64,000 bases of DNA from Caulobacter ginsengisoli (GTDB taxonomy: Bacteria; Pseudomonadota; Alphaproteobacteria; Caulobacterales; Caulobacteraceae). A model generated the notes under the pieces. That model saw only the letters and a program-made list of their open reading frames with translations, did not search any database and was not told the DNA's origin. Where the stretch lies: positions 124,001-188,000 of the forward strand of contig NZ_JAUSVS010000006.1 in the NCBI RefSeq assembly GCF_030814835.1, written 5' to 3'. Shown here piece by piece: positions 42,601-50,507 of this stretch. How positions within the stretch are numbered: the first letter of the stretch is position 1; each line of letters opens with the position of its first letter. Made by a program: the position numbers and the translations under genes.

Positions 42601-44449
42601 GCTCGCCGCGCTCGTCCTCGAGCAGGAAGTCGTGGACCCAGACGGTCTGGCGCCCGCCCGCCCGATCGAGCGGGCTGACCTCGAAGGCGTCCTCGATTAG
42701 GGCTTTGAGCCCCATGCGCTCGAGGATGGGGGTGACGTCGGCCAGGGCGACCGGGCCGCCGCGGTGATAGAGCTTGAAGCGGAACTGCAGCACCGAATCG
42801 CCGACCTTGCGGAAGGCCCGGACCCGGAAGCTGTCCTCGCCCATGGCGTCGATTTCGCCCAGGTCCGCCAGGGCCTCGTCGGCGTCGTAATAGTCGCGGT
42901 AGCCGCTGGAAAACGCCCCGCCCCAGCGGCTGAGCATGGCCGCCACCTGGCCCGAGGCCGCCCCGCCGCCGCGCACGGCCGCGTCGAAACGGTCTTCCCA
43001 GGTGCGCACGGCCTCGACGATCTCGTCCTCGACCAGCCCCAGGTCGGGCTCGTCGTGATTGCCGGGCTCGACCCCGATGATGAAGTGGACCCGGGCCAGC
43101 GGCGCGTCGCTGAAGCTGGGATAGTAGGCGCTGACCCGGCCGCGCCAGGCGTCGGCCAGGATCTCGCCGGCCCGCTGGCGGACCCGGCTGTCATAATGAT
43201 CGCGCGGTACGAACAGCAGCACCGAGATGAAGCGGTCGAACGGGTCGCGGCGGGCGAACAGGCCCACCCGGGGCCGGTCGTAGAGGTGCATGACCCCCTG
43301 GGCCATTTCCAGCAGCTGGTCCTCGGGAATCTGGAACAGCTCGTCGCGCGGCCAGGTCTCCAGGATGTTGCGCAGCCGCTTGTCGCTGTGGCTGCCGACC
43401 ACCCGGTCGGCGCGCTCGATGACCCGGGCCACCTTGCGGCGGACCAGCGGCACGTCCTTGGCCGGGGCGTCATAGGCCTCGGCGGTGAACAGGCCCACGA
43501 AGCGGACCTCGCCGGAGGGCTTGCCGTCGGCCCCGTAGCGCTTGATCCCGACGTAATCCATGTAGCCGCGGCGATGGACCTTGGAGCGCAGGTTGGACTT
43601 GGCGACGATCAGCGGGTCGGCGGTCTCCAGGTGGCGGCGCACCTGGGCCGACAGGATGGCCGGCTCGCTGGCCCGGCGCAGCACGGCGCGGGCCTGGTCG
43701 CGCAGCACGCCGAGACTCCCTTCGGGCTGGTAGAGCGGCTCCTCGGCCGCGTAGCCGCCGTCGGCGGTGCGCGGATATTCGTAGATGCGGGCGCCCAGGA
43801 AGACGAAGTGCTCGTGCTCCAGCCACTGCAGGAAGGCGTGGTATTCGGCCTTCAGGTCGGCGGCGACCCGGGTCGGGGCGGCGTCCAGTTCGCGGATGGT
43901 GCGGGCCATCAGGGCCTGCATCTCGTCGAAATCGTCGACCGCCAGGCGGACATCGGCCAGCACCGCGGCCACGGCGTCGACCACCGCCTGCTCGCGGTCC
44001 TCGCCGACCGGGTCGAGCTGGATCTGGATCAGGGATTCGTGGCGGCCCTTCCCCATGGCGACGATGGGATGGAACAGGGCCCGGACGGTCAGGCCGCCCT
44101 CGGCGATCTCGCCCATGATGCTGTCGACCAGGAAGGGCCGGTCGGGCTGGACGATTTCCAAGAGGTCGCGGCCGAGGTCGCGGCCATCCGCGCCCTTCCA
44201 GCGGCGCAGGCGGATGAGCGGCGCCTCGCCCTCATGCTTTTCCCCGAACGCCCAGAAGTCGGCGAAGGCGATGGCCAGGTCGGCGGGATCCTGGGAGGGG
44301 GTGTCCTCGTCGGCCAGGTCCTGGGTCAGCTGGCCCAGGAAGTCGGCGGCCGGTCCACTGGGCGATCCTTTGCCCTTGAGCCGCGCCTGGAAAGCCTTGG
44401 CCAGTTCGCCCGCGTCGGCGCCGGCGAGGTGAAGGTTCGAACCCTTCAT
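39605..44449 (-). CDS. gdhZ: NAD-specific glutamate dehydrogenase, large (L-GDH) class
   Basis: A 1614-residue enzyme converting glutamate to 2-oxoglutarate and ammonia with NAD. The N-terminal half (to about 750) contains ACT-like regulatory segments of this class (LEIVQPDRPFLVDSIMGEI, LEHEHFVFLGARIYEY, VLLFVPRDHYDSRVR). The catalytic domain at about 810-1200 includes RFGPVARGGLRWSDR, DDFRTEVLGLVKAQ, VKNAVIVPVGSKGGFFPK and AGCGDMSGDVFGNGML. The C-terminal helical region ends LTIANAALRELANS. ATG 44447-44449 was preferred over the ATG at 44459-44461 because GGGGA precedes it; the other has no site. The enzyme is a major catabolic route for glutamate and proline in Caulobacterales. A small-RNA candidate and an 8-bp palindrome lie upstream. 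Confidence 0.95.
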   Translation of the reverse strand: MKGSNLHLAGADAGELAKAFQARLKGKGSPSGPAADFLGQLTQDLADEDTPSQDPADLAIAFADFWAFGEKHEGEAPLIRLRRWKGADGRDLGRDLLEIVQPDRPFLVDSIMGEIAEGGLTVRALFHPIVAMGKGRHESLIQIQLDPVGEDREQAVVDAVAAVLADVRLAVDDFDEMQALMARTIRELDAAPTRVAADLKAEYHAFLQWLEHEHFVFLGARIYEYPRTADGGYAAEEPLYQPEGSLGVLRDQARAVLRRASEPAILSAQVRRHLETADPLIVAKSNLRSKVHRRGYMDYVGIKRYGADGKPSGEVRFVGLFTAEAYDAPAKDVPLVRRKVARVIERADRVVGSHSDKRLRNILETWPRDELFQIPEDQLLEMAQGVMHLYDRPRVGLFARRDPFDRFISVLLFVPRDHYDSRVRQRAGEILADAWRGRVSAYYPSFSDAPLARVHFIIGVEPGNHDEPDLGLVEDEIVEAVRTWEDRFDAAVRGGGAASGQVAAMLSRWGGAFSSGYRDYYDADEALADLGEIDAMGEDSFRVRAFRKVGDSVLQFRFKLYHRGGPVALADVTPILERMGLKALIEDAFEVSPLDRAGGRQTVWVHDFLLEDERGERLTFADIRDPFEATFTAVWTGQSESDGFNRLVLELGVSWREAALVRALAKYRQQSGLDPSQVVQEQALGDYPAVARLILDLFRIRFDPAISADIEARQIQAGAVMAEITTALQTVESLDADRVLRRLAALVAALKRTNFYQTGADGQPKPYISFKVASRELEDLPAPKPFREIFVWAPHVDGVHLRFGPVARGGLRWSDRRDDFRTEVLGLVKAQQVKNAVIVPVGSKGGFFPKQLPRGGAPDAIRAEGIRAYRTFLSGLLDITDNIDADNKVVRPTGCVIHEGDDPYLVVAADKGTATFSDIANGIAEDYGFWLGDAFASGGSVGYDHKVMGITARGAWEAVKRHFRELGKDIQAEPFTVAGCGDMSGDVFGNGMLLSKQIKLVAAFDHRHIFLDPNPEPASSWDERKRMFDLPRSSWDDYDKAKISAGGGVFARSLKSIPLSDEVKALLDTKAASLSPTELINLILKARVELFYLGGIGAYVKAKTETQADAADKANDPVRVNGSELRCKVIGEGANLGLTQAGRIEFALAGGRINTDAIDNSAGVDSSDHEVNIKILTGMAERAGKLSRPDRNTLLASMTEDVGHHVLRHNYDQTLALSLLERDAPAELDAHARFMTDLESQGRLDRRVEGLPDAAVLVERAAAGKGLTRPELAVLLAYGKLTLNDDMVAGKAVDDPYYLKTLEGYFPEPLKRFEAEMKQHRLRRDIIATVVDNAIVNLCGPGFPARLRAAAGCDTDALTIGFSAAREVLRFDEAWAQVAALDGKAPAAGQMALFKALVHTLRSQTFWLARRAAQGLGVQALIDEYRPSLDALKGLMPGLLSPFEQKAVARRVKDFVSDGAPEALAQAIAILQPLTTAVDLVDAANASSWPVANVARLYHRVGATWSFDRLRAAAGELRGGDHFERMAVRRLVEDMLTEQTLLTKAVMKFAGGAQGADTDEAAKSTVTSWAQMQSGPGRAVKRTVDEIEAAGGGWSFAKLTIANAALRELANSAS

Positions 44450-44526
44450 CGGTGTCCCCATGGGAATTTGTGCAAGCCTAGCCTGCTTGGGGTGGGGATC
44501 AAACGCGGGTCGGACCCGGAAGCAAG

Positions 44527-44544
44527 AAGTTTCTTCAGAAACTT
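44527..44544. promoter_or_regulatory. Palindrome upstream of NAD-GDH gene
   Basis: AAGTTTCT (44527-44534), TC, AGAAACTT (44537-44544): perfect 8-bp arms, about 80 bp before the gdhZ start. A dimeric regulator site is possible; no consensus is recognised. Confidence 0.4.
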
Positions 44545-44584
44545 TCTATCAGGGGTGTTTTTGACCCCGAAATTTCATAGAGCG

Positions 44585-44724
44585 GACACGAAAGCGCCGC
44601 CGGAGGGGGGATCCGGCGGCGCAGGGGCCCCACCGCATTGGGGTGGGACGCTTCGTTCCGGCGCCGCAGGGGGGAGGAGAGGCGCCGGATCATCGTCGGG
44701 GACAGGGGGGTGTTCCCCGACAGA
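44585..44724 (-). ncRNA. Candidate trans-acting small RNA with repeated CCCCCCU hairpin loops
   Basis: The 371-bp gap before gdhZ holds four consecutive hairpins. Reading the minus strand: stem A 8 bp (44721-44714/44702-44695), stem B 8 bp (44688-44681/44665-44658), stem C 5 bp (44643-44639/44632-44628), stem D 10 bp (44622-44613/44603-44594) followed by TTTCGTGTC. The loops of A, B and D each contain CCCCCCT (ACACCCCCCTG, TCTCCTCCCCCCTGC, ATCCCCCCT), complementary to Shine-Dalgarno sequences. Perfect stems with the same exposed loop are typical of anti-Shine-Dalgarno regulators. Promoter-like TTGCAT (44751-44756) and GACTATCT (44730-44737) predict a start near 44724. No protein of note is encoded. 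Confidence 0.6.
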
Positions 44725-44729
44725 GCTTC

Positions 44730-44775
44730 AGATAGTCGCCTCGGGCGGGAATGCAAGCTTTTTGCTGCACTGCAA
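44730..44775 (-). promoter_or_regulatory. Promoter-like region and TGC-rich motif before the C-rich small RNA
   Basis: Leftward TTGCAT (44751-44756), about 12 bp, GACTATCT (44730-44737), partly matching the Caulobacter TTGACGS/GCTANAWC promoter. Just upstream at 44761-44775 lies TTTGCTGCACTGCAA, like TGC-rich PhaR sites seen in front of phasin genes in alphaproteobacteria. Both assignments are tentative. Confidence 0.35.
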
Positions 44776-44779
44776 CATA

Positions 44780-44813
44780 AAATAATTCAATCCTCCCCCG
44801 CTTCGCGGGGAGG
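44780..44813 (-). terminator. Terminator of the AI-2E family gene
   Basis: CCTCCCC/GGGGAGG stem (44792-44798 and 44807-44813) with CGCTTCGC between, followed leftward by TTGAATTATTTTATG. It lies just after the AI-2E family stop codon. Confidence 0.6.
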
Positions 44814-44820
44814 AAGAGGC

Positions 44821-45912
44821 CTACCCCATCCCCTCCGACACCTCCGCATGCCGCGGCGGCGTATGGGGGTTGCCGTTGGCGCTCAGCAGGATGGCGACCC
44901 AGCGCGAGCCGGGGAACTGGGCCAGGATGACCATGACCATCACCGTCAGCGGGGTGGAGAGGAACATCCCCGGCATCCCCCAGATGGCCCCCCAGAAGGC
45001 CAGGGACAGCAGCACCACCACCGGGTCCATGTTCAGGCTGTCGCCCTGCATCTTGGGCAGGATGAAGGTGCCGACGATGAACTGCACCGCCTGCAGGCCG
45101 CCGAACACCACCGCCGCCTGCCACCAGGTCGTGAACTGCAACAAGGCGAAGGCCGCCGGCAGGAAGGTGCCGACCATGCCGCCGATGATCGGGATGTAGG
45201 AGGTCAGGAAGATGATGAAGGTCCAGAACAAGGCGTTGTCCAGCCCGACCAGCATCATCACCACCCAGGAGGCGGCGGCGATCATCAGGCCGGTGACGGT
45301 CTGCACCCAGAGATACTGCTCCACTCCTACCCGGATGGCCTGGAAGGTGGCCATGGCGTCGTCGCGCTCGAGGTGGTGGGGGAACATGGCCACCAGTTTC
45401 CGCCTAAAGCCCCGGCGCGAGGCGATGATGAAGGCGAGATAGATCAGCACGAAGAAGGCCGGGCCCAGGAAGGCCCGGGCCCCGTTGGCCACCGTCACCA
45501 GATACTGGCCTGGGTTGGCGTTGCGGACCAGCTCCTCCACCGAGGCCGGGGCCTGCTGGCCCAGCAGGGCGTAGACCCGGCGGATCAGGGCGTTGAGGCG
45601 CGGGGTGTAGTCCTCGACCTGGGCGGCGAACCCGGCGGCGTTGTCCCCGACCACGAAGGCCGCGGCCCCGAACAGCAGGATGGCGGTGACGATGGCCACC
45701 GGCAGGGCGGCGTCTTCGGACACCCACCTGACCCGCTCGCGCAGCACCCGGGCGAAACCGTCGATCATCACCGCCAGGAAGATGGCCAGGGCCAGCGGCG
45801 CCAGGATGCCGGTCAGCCACTTCATCGTCGCGCCGCACAACACCACGGCGATGACCACGACGGCGTTGCGGGCGGTGTTGTCGACCTTGATGGGGGGCTT
45901 GGCGGTGGCCAT
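44821..45912 (-). CDS. AI-2E family transporter (UPF0118)
   Basis: A 363-residue membrane protein with about seven to eight helices. It has paired N-terminal segments (VVVIAVVLCGATMKWLTGIL, LALAIFLAVMI), a soluble stretch (residues about 95-150), and the C-terminal family pattern: VGVEQYLWVQTVTGLMIAAA, LFWTFIIFLTSYIPIIGGMVGTFLPA (SYIPxIG), FILPKMQGDSLNMDPVVVLLSLAFWGAIWG. Members are permeases or antiporters; despite the name most do not handle AI-2. Substrate unknown. It is divergent from the HerA-like gene. Confidence 0.92.
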   Translation of the reverse strand: MATAKPPIKVDNTARNAVVVIAVVLCGATMKWLTGILAPLALAIFLAVMIDGFARVLRERVRWVSEDAALPVAIVTAILLFGAAAFVVGDNAAGFAAQVEDYTPRLNALIRRVYALLGQQAPASVEELVRNANPGQYLVTVANGARAFLGPAFFVLIYLAFIIASRRGFRRKLVAMFPHHLERDDAMATFQAIRVGVEQYLWVQTVTGLMIAAASWVVMMLVGLDNALFWTFIIFLTSYIPIIGGMVGTFLPAAFALLQFTTWWQAAVVFGGLQAVQFIVGTFILPKMQGDSLNMDPVVVLLSLAFWGAIWGMPGMFLSTPLTVMVMVILAQFPGSRWVAILLSANGNPHTPPRHAEVSEGMG

Positions 45913-45998
45913 GTCGGTGTCTCGCGATTTGGGGCGCGGGAATGTTGGGCCAAGGCGCGGCCGGAAGCTAGACTGTGCTTCGCAACCGGAGACCGCCT

Positions 45999-47519
45999 GT
46001 GGACCTGCCCGCCAATTCCATCCTGATCGGCTATAGCGACAAGCCCGAGACCCTGCTGCTGAACCGGGCCAACCGCCATGGCGTGGTGGCCGGGGCGACC
46101 GGCACGGGCAAGACCGTCACCCTGCAGATTCTGGCCCAGGCCTTTTCCGACAACGGCGTGCCGGTGTTCGCCGCCGACGTGAAAGGCGATCTGGCCGGCA
46201 TCAGCCAGCCCGGCGCCCCCAACGAGAAGATGCAGGCCCGGGCCGCCGGCATGAACCTGGAGCTGCGGCCCGACGCCCCGCCGGTGATCTTCTGGGACCT
46301 GTTCGGCGACAAGGGCGCCCGCATCCGCGCCACCGTCTCGGAGATGGGGCCGGTGATGCTGGCCCGGCTGCTGGAGCTCAACGATGTGCAGGAGGGGGTG
46401 CTCAACATCGTCTTCAAGCTGGCCGACGACGAGGGCCTGCTGCTGCTCGACCTGAAGGACCTGCAGGCGGCGCTGAAATATGTCGCCGAGCACGAGAAGG
46501 AGATCGACGCCAGATACGGCAACGTCTCGGCCGCCACGGTGGGGACCATCCAGCGGGCCCTGCTGAGCCTGGAAACCCAGGGCGCCGAGGACTTCTTCGG
46601 CGAGCCGGCCCTGAAGCTCTCCGACCTGATGCGGGTCGACGGCTCGGGCCGCGGCCTGGTCAGCATCCTGGCCGCCGACAGGCTGATCCAGAGCCCCAAG
46701 CTCTATTCCACCTTCCTGCTGTGGCTGCTGTCGGAGCTGTTCGAGGAGCTGCCCGAGGTCGGCGATCCGGAAAAGCCGCGCCTGGTGTTCTTCTTCGACG
46801 AGGCGCACCTGCTGTTCCGCGACGCCCCCGGCGCCCTCTTGCAGAAGATCGAGCAGGTCGTCCGGCTGATCCGCTCCAAGGGGGTGGGCGTCTGGTTCGT
46901 GACCCAGAACCCGGCCGACATTCCCGACACCGTGCTGGGCCAGCTGGGCAACCGCATCGAGCACGCCCTGCGCGCCTACACCCCGGCCGAGCAGAAGGGC
47001 CTCAGAGCCGCCGCCGACAGCTTCCGCCCCAACCCGGCCTTCGACACCGCGGAGGCCATCCAGGCCCTGGAAGTCGGCGAGGCCCTGGTCTCGGTCCTCG
47101 ACGAAAAGGGCGCCCCGACCATCGTCCAGCGCACCAAGATCCGCCCGCCCGCCTCGCGCCTGGGCCCCGTCACCCCGGCCGAGCGCGACGCCACATCGCA
47201 GGCCTCGCCGGTGCGCGGCCTCTACGACCAGACCATCGACCGCGACTCGGCCTTCGAGGCCCTGACCGCCCGCCAGGCCCAGGCGTCTCGTCAGGCGGAC
47301 CTCGACAAGGCGGAAGCCCAGGCCGCCAAGGACCGCGCCGCCCAGGAAAAACAGTGGGAGCGCCAGCAGGCCCAGCGCGCGCCCCGCTACGAGGCCCCCC
47401 GCCGCTCGTCGAACCGACAAGGCATGGGCGAGGCCTTCGCCAAGTCGATGTTGCGCTCGATCGGCAGCCAGGTCGGGCGGGAGTTGTTGCGCGGGGTGCT
47501 GGGGAGTTTGCGGCGGTAG
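45999..47519 (+). CDS. HerA-like (DUF853) FtsK/HerA-superfamily ATPase
   Basis: A 506-residue ATPase of the helicase-HerA-like C-terminal (DUF853) family. Walker [16 protein letters not shown] at residues about 29-43, [12 protein letters not shown], Walker [13 protein letters not shown] near 262-273, sensor [13 protein letters not shown] and a Arg-containing IRSKG. The C-terminus (about 400-506) is a charged coiled-coil-like region ([28 protein letters not shown]). This family is common in proteobacteria with unknown role; it is distinct from archaeal HerA-NurA and the phage-defence HerA systems because no nuclease gene is adjacent. GTG 45999 chosen for the GGAG at 7-nt distance. Confidence 0.92.
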   Translation: MDLPANSILIGYSDKPETLLLNRANRHGVVAGATGTGKTVTLQILAQAFSDNGVPVFAADVKGDLAGISQPGAPNEKMQARAAGMNLELRPDAPPVIFWDLFGDKGARIRATVSEMGPVMLARLLELNDVQEGVLNIVFKLADDEGLLLLDLKDLQAALKYVAEHEKEIDARYGNVSAATVGTIQRALLSLETQGAEDFFGEPALKLSDLMRVDGSGRGLVSILAADRLIQSPKLYSTFLLWLLSELFEELPEVGDPEKPRLVFFFDEAHLLFRDAPGALLQKIEQVVRLIRSKGVGVWFVTQNPADIPDTVLGQLGNRIEHALRAYTPAEQKGLRAAADSFRPNPAFDTAEAIQALEVGEALVSVLDEKGAPTIVQRTKIRPPASRLGPVTPAERDATSQASPVRGLYDQTIDRDSAFEALTARQAQASRQADLDKAEAQAAKDRAAQEKQWERQQAQRAPRYEAPRRSSNRQGMGEAFAKSMLRSIGSQVGRELLRGVLGSLRR

Positions 47520-47536
47520 AAGGCCCCATACTTCCC

Positions 47537-47795
47537 TTCTCCCAACGGGCTACCGCATTCACACATCTGCCGGACAGGGTTGCCAGCCCTTTCCCCGCTG
47601 GCGGGGGAAGTGGGCCGACAGCGAAGCTGGAGGCTCGTTGGGGGCCCTTTCCCACCGTCGTGCAACCCACCAGCGCCGCAAGGACCCCCAACGACCTTCG
47701 CCGCTGCGCGTCTCAGGCCACTTCCCCCGCCAGCGGGGGAAGGGCTTGGGCTGAGGATCGATGTGTGAATCCGCAAGCCCCCTACGGGAGAGTGT
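47537..47795. repeat. Family G intergenic inverted-repeat element
   Basis: Outer ATTCACACATC/GATGTGTGAAT and inner CCAGCCCTTTCCCCGCTGGC / GCCAGCGGGGGAAGGGCTTGG (47583-47613, 47718-47749) arms; each inner arm is itself a hairpin with GCTGGCGGGGGAAGT. Single copy in the window, between the HerA-like and Rrf2 genes. Confidence 0.75.
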
Positions 47796-47807
47796 TGTTG
47801 AGGCCCG

Positions 47808-48221
47808 TCAGGCGAGCAGATCACTCACCGAGAAATCCCCCAGCCGGTCCGCCGCCGCCTTGTCGGCCGCGATAATCGCCCCTCGGATGGCGTCGGGGAT
47901 CTTCTCGCCGACCGGGCAGCCCTGGGCCCCCTTCGGGGTCACGCCCAGGTGGGCGCAGCCGCCGACGGCGCGCAGGACCTGGTCGAGGCCGATGGTCGCA
48001 GGGTCGGCGATCAGCCAGGCGCCGCCGCCGGCTCCGGCCCGGGTCTCGATCAGCCCGGCCCGGGCCAGCATGGCCGTCACCCGCCGCACGACGACGGGGT
48101 TGGTGGGCATGGAGGCGGCCAGTTCGCCGCTGGACACCGCCTTGTCGGCGCTGGTCGCGCCCTTGTGGGCCATATAGGCCAGGGCGTGGGCGGCGACGGG
48201 AAATTTCTGGCTGTCGGACAT
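47808..48221 (-). CDS. Rrf2 family transcriptional regulator
   Basis: A 137-residue regulator with an N-terminal winged helix: FPVAAHALAYMAHKG, AVSSGELAASMPTNPVVVRRVTAMLARAGLIETRAGAGGG, the diagnostic Rrf2 wing. Only two cysteines follow (GGCAHLGV and QGCPVGEK) rather than the three clustered Cys of IscR/NsrR, so a [2Fe-2S] cluster of the IscR type is unlikely; it may be a thiol sensor like CymR or YwnA-type members. It is divergent from kup by 157 bp and could control it or an unlinked gene. Confidence 0.9.
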   Translation of the reverse strand: MSDSQKFPVAAHALAYMAHKGATSADKAVSSGELAASMPTNPVVVRRVTAMLARAGLIETRAGAGGGAWLIADPATIGLDQVLRAVGGCAHLGVTPKGAQGCPVGEKIPDAIRGAIIAADKAAADRLGDFSVSDLLA

Positions 48222-48378
48222 GTGGCTATGAAACTAGGCGCCTTAGGGCTTCGTTGAAAGGGCTGGGCTATCCCGTTGACGTCGGGTTGCGATTGAACCC
48301 GCCTGTGATTGGGTATATGGCGCCCGCCGCATTGACGTGGGACGGCGCTCCCTGGCCGGTCCCGGAGACCTGAACTTG

Positions 48379-50319
48379 ATGGCTGCTGAAGCCTCTGGCG
48401 CGACCGAGTCCGATCCGGCGTCGCAGCCCCACACGACCCATCACGGCCACGGTGAGCCGAAGAGCAAGCGCGCCTTCCTGGCCCTGTCGCTGGGCTCGCT
48501 GGGCGTGGTGTTCGGCGATATCGGCACCAGCCCGCTCTACGCCATGCGCGAGGCCCTGGCCCACTCGAAGAACAGCGCCAGCCCGCTGGCGGTGTTCGGG
48601 GTGGTCTCGCTGGTCCTGTGGACCCTGACCCTGATCGTCACCCTGAAATACGTCGTCTTCCTGATGCGGGCCGACAACAAGGGCGAGGGCGGCACCCTGG
48701 CCCTGATGGCCCTGGCGCAACGGGCCCTGGGCAAGCGCTCGACAGCGGTGTTCTTCCTGGGGGTCTTGGGCGCGGCGCTGTTCTATGGCGACGGCATCAT
48801 CACCCCGGCCATCTCGGTGCTCTCGGCGGTCGAGGGCCTGAAGGACGCCCCCGACTTCGGCCACTATTTCACGCCCTATGTGCTGCCGATCTCGGCCGGC
48901 ATCCTGATCGCCCTGTTCTTCGTCCAGGCCAAGGGCACCCACCGCATGGCCTCGCTGTTCGGGCCGGTGACCTTTATCTGGTTCCTGACCCTGGGCGGGC
49001 TGGGCCTCTATCACCTGGTCCAGGACCCGGCGATCCTGGCCGCCTTCAATCCCTGGTACGGCATCCGCTTCCTGGCCAGCAACGGCTTCCTGGGCTTCGT
49101 GATCCTGGGCAGCGTCTTTCTGGCGGTGACCGGGGCCGAGGCCCTCTATGCCGACATGGGCCATTTCGGCAAAGGGCCGATCCGCTTTGCCTGGGTGGTG
49201 GCCTTCATCTGCCTGGCGCTGGTCTATCTGGGCCAGGGCGCCCTGGTGCTGCGCGAGCCGGAAACCCGGCACAACCCCTTCTGGGAGATGGTCCCGGCCA
49301 TCGCCTACTGGCCGGTGCTGGTCCTGGCCACCGCCGCCACCGTCATCGCCAGCCAGGCGGTGATCACCGGGGCCTTCTCGATGACCCAGCAGGCGGTGCA
49401 GCTGGGCCTGCTGCCGCGCATGGACATCAAGCGGACCAGCGAAACCCAGGCCGGCCAGATCTTCGTGCCGCAGGTCAACACCTACCTGATGGTGGGGGTG
49501 CTGGTGCTGCTGTTCGTGTTCCGCGACAGCCATCGCCTCGCCTCGGCTTATGGCATCGCCGTGACGGGCGCGATGTTCGTCGACACCATGCTGGCCTTCG
49601 TCATCGCCCGGAAGCACTGGAACTGGGGCTGGCCCGCGACGCTCGCCCTGCTGGCGCCGCTGGTCCTGCTGGACCTGACCTTCATCTCCTCCAACATGCT
49701 GAAGATCCCCGACGGGGCCTGGATGCCGCTGGTGTTCGGGGCGGTGCTGGTCCTGATCATGTGGACCTGGGCGCGGGGCAGCCAGATCCTCACCGACAAG
49801 ACCCGCCGGGACAGCGTGCCGCTCGCCGATCTGATGGAGATCCTGCGGGCCAGAGCCCCGCACCGCGCTCCCGGCACGGCCATCTTCCTGACCAGCGACC
49901 CGGACATGACCCCGGTCGCCCTGATGCACAACCTCAAGCACAACAAGGTGCTGCACGAGAAGAACATCGTCGCCACCGTCCGCACCGCCGAGACGCCGCG
50001 CGTCAAGGAGAGCGAGCGCATCAAGCTCGAGCCGGTCAACGAGGACTTCAAGAAGCTGACCATCACCTACGGCTTCATGGAGACCCCGAACGTGCCCAAG
50101 GCGCTGGGCCTGTGCCGCAAGCAGGGGCTGAAGTTCGACATCATGGCGACCAGCTTCTTCCTGGGGAGACGCAGCCTGGTGCCCAATGCGCAGTCGGGCA
50201 TGCCCCTTTGGCAGGACAAGCTGTTCATCTTCCTGATGAAGAACGCCGCCAACCCGACGGACTTCTTCAAGATTCCGCCGGGCCGGGTGGTGGAGCTGGG
50301 GGCTCAGGTTACGGTCTAG
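48379..50319 (+). CDS. kup: Kup potassium uptake protein
   Basis: A 646-residue K+/H+ symporter of the KUP/HAK/KT family. About twelve membrane helices with the family start ALSLGSLGVVFGDIGTSPLYAMREAL, GEGGTLALMALAQR, FFLGVLGAALFYGDGIITPAISVLSAVEGL, VTGAEALYADMGHFGKGPIR and SQAVITGAFSMTQQAVQLGLLPRM. The cytoplasmic C-terminus includes GTAIFLTSDPDMTPVALMHNLKHNKVLHEKN and FFLGRRSLVPNAQSGMPLWQDKLF, typical of the group. ATG 48379 lies 11 nt after GGAG. Uptake of K+ without ATP; often constitutive, low level. Confidence 0.96.
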   Translation: MAAEASGATESDPASQPHTTHHGHGEPKSKRAFLALSLGSLGVVFGDIGTSPLYAMREALAHSKNSASPLAVFGVVSLVLWTLTLIVTLKYVVFLMRADNKGEGGTLALMALAQRALGKRSTAVFFLGVLGAALFYGDGIITPAISVLSAVEGLKDAPDFGHYFTPYVLPISAGILIALFFVQAKGTHRMASLFGPVTFIWFLTLGGLGLYHLVQDPAILAAFNPWYGIRFLASNGFLGFVILGSVFLAVTGAEALYADMGHFGKGPIRFAWVVAFICLALVYLGQGALVLREPETRHNPFWEMVPAIAYWPVLVLATAATVIASQAVITGAFSMTQQAVQLGLLPRMDIKRTSETQAGQIFVPQVNTYLMVGVLVLLFVFRDSHRLASAYGIAVTGAMFVDTMLAFVIARKHWNWGWPATLALLAPLVLLDLTFISSNMLKIPDGAWMPLVFGAVLVLIMWTWARGSQILTDKTRRDSVPLADLMEILRARAPHRAPGTAIFLTSDPDMTPVALMHNLKHNKVLHEKNIVATVRTAETPRVKESERIKLEPVNEDFKKLTITYGFMETPNVPKALGLCRKQGLKFDIMATSFFLGRRSLVPNAQSGMPLWQDKLFIFLMKNAANPTDFFKIPPGRVVELGAQVTV

Positions 50320-50334
50320 ATCATCTCCCCACAC

Positions 50335-50458
50335 CCGCTCATCCCCGCGAAAGCGGGGACCCAGGTGTTTTTCGTAGCGGGCTTTCAGCCGCCCGGACCC
50401 GTCAGAACCGCCCTCAACAGCAAAAAGCCTGGGTCCCCGCTTTCGCGGGGATGAGCGG
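50335..50458. repeat. Family D intergenic palindrome
   Basis: Perfect 31-bp terminal inverted repeats (50335-50365, 50428-50458) beginning CCGCTCATCCCCGCGAAAGC; each arm folds on itself (CCCCGCGAAAGCGGGG). One copy here, between kup and the DUF1287 gene. Confidence 0.9.
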
Positions 50459-50507
50459 ATTTATGGGAGGCCGCGAATTCGCCCAAGTCCGTCGGGAACC
50501 TGACGAT

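Noticed and set aside
44585..44724. Plus-strand transcription of the four-hairpin region
   Set aside because: On the plus strand the last stem is not followed by a T run, and the loops would be AGGGGGG; the minus strand has a U tail and a promoter-like pair.
45999..47519. HerA-like ATPase as part of a HerA-nuclease phage-defence system
   Set aside because: The sequence fits the general DUF853 family and neither neighbour is a NurA, Sir2 or DUF4297-type gene.
48228..48245. Partial palindrome CTAGGCGCCTTAG just upstream of the Rrf2 gene
   Set aside because: Possible autoregulatory site, but the symmetry is off by one base around a GGCGCC core, so support is too weak.
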